From: Metridium senile
Lineage: Eukaryota > Cnidaria > Anthozoa > Actiniaria > Metridiidae
Assembly (NCBI GenBank): GCA_949775045.1
Contig: OX459096.1
Location: forward strand, 33,971,160 to 34,035,159
Reading direction: 5' to 3'
DNA length: 64,000 nucleotides
The position numbers were made by a program, and so were the translations under genes. Shown here piece by piece: positions 50,301-62,300 of the stretch (position 1 is the first letter of the stretch; every line of letters begins with the position of its first letter). Under the pieces are notes generated by a model. The model made no database searches. It worked only from the letters and a program-made list of their open reading frames with translations, and was not told the DNA's origin.

Positions 50301-53300
50301 TCTGATTGGTCCAAACAGTATAGTATGACCTTCATCTATTGGCCAATACTGGTGACACATAAGCTGTTAAAAACAAATATCAATAGTTTTCTTTATCAAC
50401 AAACCAGAGCAACAATAAAGAACGAATCGAAAACGATCGTTTGTATAAGTATTGGCTGAGCTAGAAGTTCTTAACCAATTAGTTATTATGATCTTCTAGC
50501 CTAATGCGTGAACAAGTAAAATGAGAAAGAATTAAATCACAAAAAAAATATCAGAATACAACTACAGAAGATGCCACCAAAACACGGAAAAAAGGAAAGG
50601 CCTCAATAACATATATAATGAGTCGATAGGTAATATAATGAAATTTGTAACACCGTAAAAAATGTTGACTTAACTTTACTGACGTTTCGAGCTTTAGCCC
50701 TTCGTCGGAGTAAATATATAATGAGTCAGTAAGTAAATACCTTATCTCCCTCGACCTCCCTAGTAAGCATCACAATGAGATGTGACTGTTGTTCCCACAC
50801 CATTAACCAGAAGTCTGTCAGTGTTGTAGCTAACGGTCCTTGGGTAGCAATGAATGTTGGTGATAATGGCGTGATATTCTAAAACAACATGGTATAAAAG
50901 TTATTACAGGGAAACGTAGCTTTTCTGATGCACTATTGTTGTCAAAGGTTTTAAATTTTCTACACGCTTCAAAGAAGAAAGTAAAGAAAAAATATAATTT
51001 TAAATGAAAATATTTTCCCGACCATAAAATGCTGTCCCCATCTTACAAGCAAAACACATTTTGAACTCCTTTGTCAAAGATTGTAGTTTCCCTAGAAGCG
51101 GTTTTTAATTTAAATGTCCATAATGATGATAATGATAACACTTTATTTATCGAGGATTTGACAAGTAAAGCAAGGATATTTGCCAAATAAATATTAGGCT
51201 GGCTTTCTTCCAAGCGAGGAAGACTAACAGCCTTATTAAAGTAAACAGTGGACATACAGTGGAACCCCGTTAATCCGGCCACCGCAGGGACAGCCAAAAG
51301 TGGCCGTATTAACGGGGTGGCCGTATTAAGGTAGTTCCGGACTCTTGCTACTGCGCATCCATTTCATTTATTTGCGTTTATTTGAAAATTTATCTAAATA
51401 ATATTTAAATTTCAATCCTTATCTATAACTTAAGAAAGTATTATGTCATTTCATGCAACTTTGGAGGTAAAATGGGACATTTTTCGACACATGCTCAGAT
51501 TTTCACTACCTGACAAGGTCGCTGTTTTGTCTCAAAAATAAAAAAAAATTACAACTTTGTAAAAATGAATAGATAAAATATAATTTTGACGTCTTTAGTC
51601 GTAATACTAATACAAAATAGGTTTTAGGGTTTCTGGAGATGACAAGGATGATTTGACAAGTTTCAAGCAGATGTTTAAAGTACTTCATTGAAGAAATCCA
51701 AGTATCCGGAACTACCTTCAGCGGGTAAATTTTACAGAAAATGAATGGGCATGCATTTCGTCGGGACCTGAAAAACTGGCCGCAATAACGGGGTGGCCGT
51801 AAGGCGAGGTTCCACTGTATTCTAACATCACTATTACCAACCTGATTTAGATGCATTTGTTTTTATTACCTTAATAAAGTTAGCATTAACATAATCACCG
51901 TCGTCTTTAGACATTAACTTCACCCTTGTGTGATCCCCTGTAAACGATATGTCATCAAGGTTAACTAGTGGTTTTTAGAATAATCATTATCAACAACATT
52001 ATTATCGTCATCGTTATCATGATCGCCATTATCATCATCACCACTTTCCCGATCGTTATCCTTGTCAAGATCTTGATCATTATTACCTCCAACACCATGA
52101 CCATCACATTCACGGTCATCATAATAACCACCTACACCACTACAATGTTACTCACAGGGAAGGACATCTCTGTATCTGTTCTTAGGTTGGTTTATGGTGG
52201 CAGCGTGTGTAGTTAGTGAGGCACTATCGTACTCTTGTAATCGGTCAAGTTCCTACAGAAAAAAAAAACAACAATAAAACCGGAACATATTGATAATGAT
52301 ATTTTCTGACCGTTAGGGAAAGAAGGAAGGAAACAGATTAACATGTGAACAGTGTTGTGTGCTAAAATATTTCATGTAGGGTTAGCCAGAGTGTCCCCAA
52401 TAGTCCTTAAAATCACTTTAACGTCTCAATCGTTCTAGCTGGACACGTGTGCCCTATACTAATTGGGGAGACTCAGACACACACTCACTACCTCTACGTT
52501 AATTATTTTGCACGTAACTCAGGTCACATGTTCATTTTTGCGAGTTCACAGTTCCGCCTTAGTGCCCACGAATAATAGTTCCAAGTCAAGGTTCGCATTG
52601 CTGCGCATGATAGATTATAGTTTTGCTATGTGCAGCAACTCGAACCTCGACTAGAAAATATTATTTGTGGTCACTGAACGGCACTGTGAAATAAAATTAG
52701 TAGAAAACTTGTGTTTTGATAGAAGACTGTTCAAGACAGTTTATTGATGTCAAAAATCACAGCCAATACGAAACGTCATTGGAAACCCATGTTTAAACTA
52801 CAGAATGGGACAATACAGGGTCATATGATTATCGGTGAATATTTACAGTTATTATATTATTTTACTATTTATTTTATTATATTTACCGTTATTATTTCAA
52901 AAAAGAAAGAAGGAAACAGCATTGAAATTGAAAATATTTTACTTTTTAAAAGCGTGACCGTCGCGCGAAAGTGTCGACAACATTGTCTTACATAATGACA
53001 AAAAAAAACATGAAAATTTACTATGATAGCTTGACACCAAACTTTGTAGCTTCTTTAATCGATTTTAGGACAGCATTTTCTTCAAAGTTTTCAATTTCAT
53101 CTTCGTTAACAGTGACAAAACGACTACTGGCAGCCATTTTGTCTGAAAAGGTGATTATCGGCTGATAATCCGAGATAGCAAACCAATCAGAGCGCGCAAT
53201 TTTGTATAATCACCTTTGTATTTATACTAAAAAGCTTTAATGGTGTGATTGAAACGTTTCGTGGTGTACTACTATAGGAGCAAGTCATGGAAAACACAAG

Positions 53301-56300
53301 GATTGTGTTGATATGCTGGAAAACAAGGCTGGTTTTATTAATCATCCCCTCACAGACTATATACACTTTACTTACCCTCCATTCAATGCAAAAACCATCT
53401 GAACTGGAACCATTTTTATCAGCAGATAGACTCTTTACCACCAAATCATAGCCTTTAACAGCAGAAACCAAAGCTTGCAGTGCTTCATCGCAATTGAGAC
53501 AGGAATTATTAGTATCTTGATCAATACTTGATATCTGGCTGGCATAGTAATGACCACATTGACGGTCTAATGATGGTTTATTGTCTTCTTTCTGCACATT
53601 TTGTCCAGGTTTGTTTGGCACAGACGATGGTAGCTGACCAGGTTCGTAGAAATTACTGGCAGTAGAGATTGTTGTCATGTTCTCTAGTTCTTTGATCTGT
53701 TTGATTTGTTCTTCAATGTCACGCCTTCGAGCCTCGTCTTCTTCTGTATCCTCACACGACTCCTCATCTTCATCCAGAATATCTATCTCGTCATTTCCGC
53801 TGTCTATGTCATCAAAGATAGGTCCATCTTCCTGGTTAGACACTACAGAGTACTCAGGTTTGGTGTCGCTTGCCTCCACCTCTGACGTATTTTCATCAGC
53901 TGGTGTTTCTGTTATGTTTGTTTCTTTTTTCTCCACCAAGTCTCCAACATGTTCACCTGTTTCAAGAGAATGGTCAGAGTCTTTCGATATCTCCTTATCC
54001 AAAGCCGTTGAGTCTGACTGACCTTTGTCATGTGCAATAGACAAATCCGTAAACCATTGGCCAGCAGCTTCATAGTTAGGTACGAAAGTCACGGGCAAAG
54101 GAGGTTCGGAATCAACTTTTGAAACTTCAACTTTTTCACTTTGCTCACTTCCTGATAGTGTTCCCTGGGGTTTGTCTGCTTTTTTATCAGTAGTTTGTTC
54201 TTTATGTTGATCGACCTTCTTCTCTTCATCTACTGTGCTTTTAGTTGTGGATTCGGGAGCAACCTGAATCTTTTGCTCAACATGTTCACCTTTGTCTTTG
54301 AGTTTCATTTCAAGATCACTCAGTTGTTTCTGTTGCTGCAGTATTTGTTGGAGTAGTAATCCAATTTGATCACCATCGTGAGGATGTTGTTGAGTTTGTT
54401 GTTGTCTTAGCATATCTTGTTGTTGTAGTATCAGTTGTTGTTGCTGTAGTAGTAACTGTTGCTGGAATTGCTGCATCTGTTGATGCTGCTCAGAAGAGTT
54501 CTGATACTGATTGAGCTGTGACTGTGCAAGGGCAACAGAGTAGCTAGTTAAGTAGTCAGATGAGGTCACATTGTTTGGAAAAGGTCGACTTCCTTGGCTA
54601 AGAAGTGAAGGAGTAGGTCGCCCACCATAACTATAAGGAAGTGATGATTGGTTTGCAAGCAAAGCTCCAGTTTCAGGATACGACTGAGCATTAGGAGTAA
54701 GGTTCTGTTGTGAGTATGATTGAGATACATTTGTCAATGTTTGTGCATTGTTTTGTCCTGAATGAAATGGACCTTGGTTTTCTTGTCGTGATGGGCCTAT
54801 AGGTTGCCTGTCAGGATTTTTTACCTGCAAAAATAAAAACAAAGATATTCGTGTCTAAACACTCAAATCATACCCTAACAAAAGAACCCAACTATGTATA
54901 TTATCTATCCAATAACTGAAACATTGATAATTGTTATACCTGAAAAGGTCGCTGGGAAGATTGTTCAGGTCCAAATGGCTGTTGGGCAGGTGGCAAGGAA
55001 GACTGGTTAGGTCCAAATGGCTGCTGGGAAGATTGTTCTGGTCGAAATGACTGCTGGGGAAGTTGATCTGCTCGAAATGGCTGTTGGGAAGACTGTTCAG
55101 GTCGAAGTGGTTTTCCGGACGACTGATTTGATTGAAATGGCTGCTGGGAAGATTGTTCTGGTCGAAATGACTGCTGGGGAAGTTGATCTGCTCGAAATGG
55201 CTGTTGGGAAGACTGTTCAGGTCGAAGTGGTTTTCCGGACGACTGATTTGATTGAAATGGCTGCTGGGTAGATTGGTCAGGTCGGAATGGTTGCTGCGAA
55301 GTTTGGTCAGGTCGGAATGGCTGTTGAGGAGCCTGCTCAGGTCGAAATGGCTGCTGGGGAGTCTGCTCAGGTCGAAATGGCTGCTTGGGAGTCTGCTCAG
55401 GTCGAAATGGCTGCTGGGAAGTTTGGTCAGGTCGAAATGGCTGCTGGGAAGATTGGTCAGATCGAAATGGCTGCTGGGAAGTTTGCTCAGGTCGAAATGG
55501 CTGCTGGGAAGATTGGTCAGGTCGAAAAGGTTGCTGGGAAGATTGGTCAGGTCGAAATGACTTTTGGGAAGATTGTTCAGGTCGAAATGGCTTTAGGGAA
55601 GATTGGTCAGGTCGAAATGGTTGCTGGGAAGATTGATCAGGTCGAAATGGCTGCTGGGAAGATTTATCAGGTCGAAATAGCTGAGATTTTTCTTCTGGCT
55701 TCTTCTGTTGGTTGTTGAATTGTTCAGGGCGTAAAGGTTTTGGCAGGTTTTGATCTAGTCTTGATGGATGCATTTGCTGTTGGAAGGAGGTAGGTGGTGG
55801 TTGTTGGTATGGTGGCATTGGCTGTTGTTCAAGAGGTCGAAATGTTTGCTGTTGGGACAGCTGCTCTGGTCGTACCTGTTGTTGGTTGGGTTGTTGAGGT
55901 CGTAAAGGTTGATTTGATGGTTGTTGTGGTCGAAAAGGTGGCTGGGGTGATTGCAGTGGCCGAAATGGCTGTTGAGGTTGTTGGAATGGTGGGAATGCTT
56001 GCTGAGGTGACTGTTGAGGTTGATATGGTTGCTGTTGAGAAGGATGATTAGGTCGAATTTGCAGTTGGGGCTGCTCCGGTCGGAATTGCATCTGGGGTGG
56101 CTGTTGAGGACGCGGTGGTTGATTAGGTTGTACAGGTCTAAGTGGTTGTTGGGAAGGGCTGTCTGGTCGGAAGTGAGGCTGTGGTTGCCGCTCCTGACGA
56201 AATGGCTGGTGCATTGGCTCAGGTCGCAAAGGCTGACCAGGGCGAAATGATTGGTTAAATTGTTGTCTTGGTTGAAAATGAGGTGGTTGACCAGGTTGAA

Positions 56301-59300
56301 ATGGTCTAAATTGAGGTTGCAGTGAAGGTCTAAGTTGCTGCTGTTGCTGACCAGGAAAAATCTGTTGGTGTAATGATGATGGTATAGAAGGCCTTGGCTG
56401 GAACTGCTGTCTGGGCTGTGCTGCAGAACTTACTGGCAGGGGTTGTACAGGAAACGATAAACTAGAAGGGGTTTGGTACCTGGCTGGTTGCTGTCCCATT
56501 GGTGACTGTGGAGATCCTGGTCTTTGGAATGGCAATCGATGACCATGTGGAAATGGAATTGAGTTTTGGTTTGAAAAAGGTGGGCGTACCTGTGAGATGA
56601 GATCTGGTTGTGGAGGTCCGCTGGGCAGTTGTTGTGGTGGTATCTGGGGACGTACAGCCTGTTGTCCAGGAACCTGTTGTTGTCCACCTAGAATATCTGG
56701 TTGCTGTGCAGGTGATACCTGTCCTGGACGTACTTGTCCTGACCGTACTTGAGATGTACTTGAACCAGGAGGTTGTTGGTTTGGAAGAACTTGGTTTTGA
56801 AAAGGAAAACGTGGTATAGCTTGAGAAGGACTTGCTGGTCCAGGGAGGTTTTGCCTTGGAAATTGTCCAGGTTCTGATACTTGCCCTCGGTTGTCAAGGC
56901 CAGGATATGACATACGTGGCATTGTGCGGATTCCCTGATCAGCAGGAATGTGAGGAACAGAATGAGGTAGTGATGAAGGCAGAGTAGGAGTAACTGGATG
57001 TCCAGGAATTGATGATGGGATTGATTGTCCTGGTCTGGGATGTTGTGGTAGAGCACCTGGTGGTATATTAGTTGTAGGTAATGGACCCATTGGTGTCATA
57101 TGGTGGTACATATTTCCAGGTTGCCAGTCATTTTGTCCAGGCAATAACGTGCCAGGTAAAGGAGGATTGGGTTGTTGAGGTCTTACAAGGTGATCTGGCT
57201 TGGCAGCTGAGGGTCTGCCTGGTGGTTTAGCTGGATAAAAACAAGATAAATATGAATTATTTTATAATGAAAAAAATGTGAAATTCAAATTCTAGTAAAT
57301 AAAACTCATGAATAATTCATGAGTAATTTACAAAAGAAATCATAACCGTTGAGGAGGTTGTATATTTGATACAACACTAATATGATATGTTATGATCTGG
57401 ATAAGTTTTAACTTTTTTTACTGTTTATACTTTTACCCTGAAAAGTTTGGTAAAATATGAATGAACTAACCTAGATGTAAGTTAAGCTGTTCATAACATT
57501 CGTGTTTGTGTTTTATCAACTATATAATCACGTGCCTCAGACTTGTGATTGTATCTACCAATACAACATGGCTGATCAATATGTGAACATTAATTGTAAT
57601 AGATTACTGCGGTTTTCATCTTTCTGCAAACTCAGGCATTCCAATGGCTAGTGTGTTTTTGGCTGCTGCTGATTACTCGGTTTTTGATTGACGACAGCCA
57701 AAAATGTATTTCACAACTAACCATTGGAATGGAGTTCATAGAAAGAAGAAAACTGCAGTAACAATAATAGGTTGACATACGTGGAGCCACTTTTTCCTTT
57801 TCAGTCAACTTGTCCAACTTTTTGCTGTGGTTATCAAAGAAGTTCTTGCATCTCTCTTCGATTTTCTTGACAGTTGATAATAACTGTTTATAGAAATCCA
57901 CACCTTGCCTGAAAACAAAACATCAAAAAAGCATGTCAGTTAAGCCAATATGGTTGTATTACGACCTTTAAGTCTAGTAATTATTTTATACTGGTTTGTC
58001 TATTATCATTGTGATGAAGCTTATGTCAACTCATCCATTCATTGGTTGATTTGATATAAGCTCTGCCTCCAAACTGATAGATGGATCAGGAAAACCCAAA
58101 ATAAATGGCTCACACAATTTGCTTGTTGCGATAGTATAGCTATAACACAGCGGGACAAAGATGTGATCATATTTTAAATGTTGGGTTATGGTCATTCTAG
58201 TACCGTAAGAAAGCTAAGGCTAGTCTAGGTATGTGAATGGGTGTATGCTTACCTTAGCTTTCCTTGCAGCTCGAAAAATGTGGCAAAGGACAAAGACAGT
58301 GCCCCCACTACTTCCTCCCTCCTGAAAGCATATATTATTAGCATGACATTAAATCAATCAACTAATCAACCAACCAACCAACCACAAATCCAACCAACCA
58401 ACCACAAATCCAACCAACCAACCACAAATCCAACCAACCAACCAACCACAAATCCAACCAACCACAAATCCAACCAACCAACCACAAATCCAACCAATCA
58501 ACCACAAATCCAACCAACCAACCACAAATCCAACCAACCACAAATCCAACCAACCAACCACAAATCCAACCAACCACAAATCCAACCAACCACAAATCCA
58601 ACCAATAAACCACAAATCCAACCAACCACAAATCCAACCAATCAACCAAACAAACAAACATAAACAAACAAACAACCAAGCATTCCACAAAATGAATGAA
58701 TCATCCAATTCTATTTATCAACAAACCAAACAACAAGCCAAACAACCAGTCAGCCAATCAAACAAAAATCCATCAACCATAATAGTAATTATAGTTATTA
58801 AACATTTTCAGAGCACCTATCCAAGCCTGTCCTAGGCGCTATAGAAATATTATCATACATGTATCAAATTAATTGATCAATCAACTAATTAATGATTTAG
58901 TCAGTCAATCAATCAGTCAATCAATATATTACTCATTACATTAATCAATCAAAAATAATAATCAATCACCCAAAACACAAAGTAACATGCTGACCTCTGA
59001 GAGTTTGCCTTGACTGCTTGTCTTGTCTTTGCATACTTAGCATTAGCTTCTGTCAGGGCACTGTTGGAACAGAAAACAACTTACAACACAATGCATAACA
59101 AGTTGAGTAACAAAAATGAAACTAACCTTAGGATTTTACTCTGAGCATCCAAGTTGGCTTGAATAAGTGAACAAGATGTATCATGTTTCTTCAATTGTTC
59201 ATCAAAGAAAGCCTGGAAGGAAATTCATACAGTCACGTTAAAACCTGATTATGGATTTTGAATTTCTCAAATTAATCAATCATGGTCTAATTACCATTTT

Positions 59301-62300
59301 ATTGCCATCTCTTGTGACTAACAATCCAGTGATGTCATCTTCATTTAGCTGGTTAAAAGTACAGCATGTTCATTTAAGTATTTGCATTCATGATTAGATT
59401 GTTTTATCATTTCCATCAACATAATCAAAATATATACCTGTCCATCAGCATCAACATCATCACAACTCAATAATCATAAATTAAAAAGGATCTAAATCAT
59501 CATCATCATTTATTTCACCATCATAAAAAAATAACAAAAATACATCAAAATTGCCATTAACATCATAATCACCATTAGCATCTCAATCATTATCATCACA
59601 ACAATTAACAAAATAATGCATCATGAATTATTTTTTCAACCGGTCATCATTGCCATCATTCATCAACATACTCACATTAACATATAAAAACATTAAAATC
59701 ATCATGATCACAACCAACATCATAAGCATCATTATCATCACAATGATTAGCATCACAATCATTCACAAATGCATCTTGAATGATTATCTCAACCATCATC
59801 ATCGCCATCATTCATCATCACTATCATTATCACCATCATTCATCATCACTATCATTATCACCATCATTCATCATCACTATCATTATCACCATCATTCATC
59901 ATCACTATCATTATCACCATCATTCATCATCACTATCATTATCACCATCATTCATCATCACTATCATTATCACCATCATTCATCATCACTATCATTATCA
60001 ACATCATTCATCATCACTATCATTATCACCATCATTTATCATCACTATCATTATCACCATCATTCATCATCACTATCATTATCAACATCATTCATCATCA
60101 CTATCATTATCAACATCATTCATCATCACTATCATTATCACCATCATTCATCATCACTATCATTATCACCATCATTCATCATCACTATCATTATCACCAT
60201 CATTCATCATCACTATCATTATCACCATCATTCATCATCACTATCATTATCACCATCATTCATCATCACTATCATTATCACCATCATTCATCATCACTAT
60301 CATTATCACCATCATTCATCATCACTATCATTATCACCATCATTCATTATCACTATCATTATCACCATCATTCATGATCACTATCATTATCAACATCATT
60401 CATCATCACTATCATTATCACCATCATTCATCATCACTATCATTATCACCATCATTCATTATCACTATCATTATCACCATCATTCATGATCACTATCATT
60501 ATCACCATCATTGTCATCACTATCATTATCACCATCATTGTCATCACTATCATTATCACCATCATTCATGATCACTATCATTATCACCATCATTCATCAT
60601 CACTATCATTATCACCATCATTCATGATCACTATCATTATCACCATCATTCATGATCACTATCATTATCACCATCAATGTCATCACTATCATTATCACCA
60701 TCATTGTCATCACTATCATTATCACCATCATTGTCATCACTATCATTATCACCATCATTGTCATCACTATCATTATCACCATCATTCATGATCACTATCA
60801 TTATCACCATCATTCATGATCACTATCATTATCACCATCATTGTCATCACTATCATTATCACCATCATTCATGATCACTATCATTATCACCATCATTCAT
60901 CATCACTATCATTATCACCATCATTGTCATCACTATCATTATCACCATCATTGTCATCACTATCATTATCACCATCATTCATCATCACTATCATTATCAC
61001 CATCATTCATCATCACTATCACTATCACCATCATTTATCATCACTATCATTATCACCATCATTGTCATCACTATCATTATCACCATCATTCATCATCACT
61101 ATCATTATCACCATCATTCATCATCACTATCATTATCACCATCATTCATCATCACTATCATTATCACCATCATTCATTATCACTATCATTATCACCATCA
61201 TTCATGATCACTATCATTATCACCATCATTGTCATCACTATCACTATCACCATCATTGTCATCACTATCATTATCACCATCATTCATTATCACTATCATT
61301 ATCACCATCATTCATGATCACTATCATTATCACCATCATTGTCATCACTATCACTATCACCATCATTCATCATCACTATCATTATCACCATCATTGTCAT
61401 CACTATCATTATCACCATCATTGTCATCACTATCATTATCACCATCATTCATCATCACTATCATTATCGCCATCATTCATCATCACTATCATTATCACCA
61501 TCATTCATCATCACTATCATTATCACCATCATTCAACATCACTATCACTATCCCCGTCATTGTCATCAATAATTATAATAACCACAATCAATTATTGTCT
61601 CTTGTTTGCATAATAATATAGGTACCTGTTTCCTTAAACTTTCTTCAAGTGATATTCTTTGTGCCTTCATCTCTTCTACTTTCGCCTAGAAATGCAACAT
61701 CAGGTTAGCATATACAATGCATTAAATAATAATAATAATATTTAAACATTAAGTTTTTTAAACATTTGCCAACCAACCATTGTTATCAGAACAAAGAAAT
61801 TTAAAAAAATCTATTGTGAAATATAAATATAATTAAACATTTTGCAGGTATGACAAGACAAAACTTTAACAAAATATTTATTGCAATACTTTAAAAAATG
61901 TTTTTAATTTTCCAGGCTGAAAAAAAAACGAAAATTGACTGTTGTCATAGAAACGGTCCAATACACCTTTGGATGGACCGCGCATCAACCAATCAGAATT
62001 CGAGAAATATTTAAGCCATATGATAATTATTTTTACAGCTGACGTAGCAATTCTTCATTTGCTGGCACATTAAATATTTTTCACATCTTGTTGATTTTAT
62101 TCATTCAATATTGTTTTCACTAGAAAAGTATGATCATTAAGTACTTACAATTAAGTCTCTTAGTCTTTGTACTGCCCCATCATCAACTGGTGCTACAATA
62201 GCAAATGATATGAACTATTATACTTTCATTAGTCACCTTTTTCAGTGCAATTGCAAGATAAATAACAGAAGGTCATTTGCATTTTAGCGTCATAAACTAC

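Noticed and set aside
53187..53375. Extension of the PTPN23 Gln/acidic exon to a stop at 53187
   Set aside because: A consensus donor GTAAGT follows CIEWR, and splicing to 52252 continues in phase into the PTP domain; reading on gives unrelated residues.
55017..56250. Plus-strand frames ([11 protein letters not shown] and [14 protein letters not shown] repeats)
   Set aside because: They are antisense shadows of the Pro/Gln decapeptide array in the PTPN23 linker exon.
59623..61613. Plus-strand frames of up to 288 codons rich in His, Ser and Ile
   Set aside because: They follow entirely from a stop-free 28-bp satellite, all three frames are open, and they lie in a PTPN23 intron.
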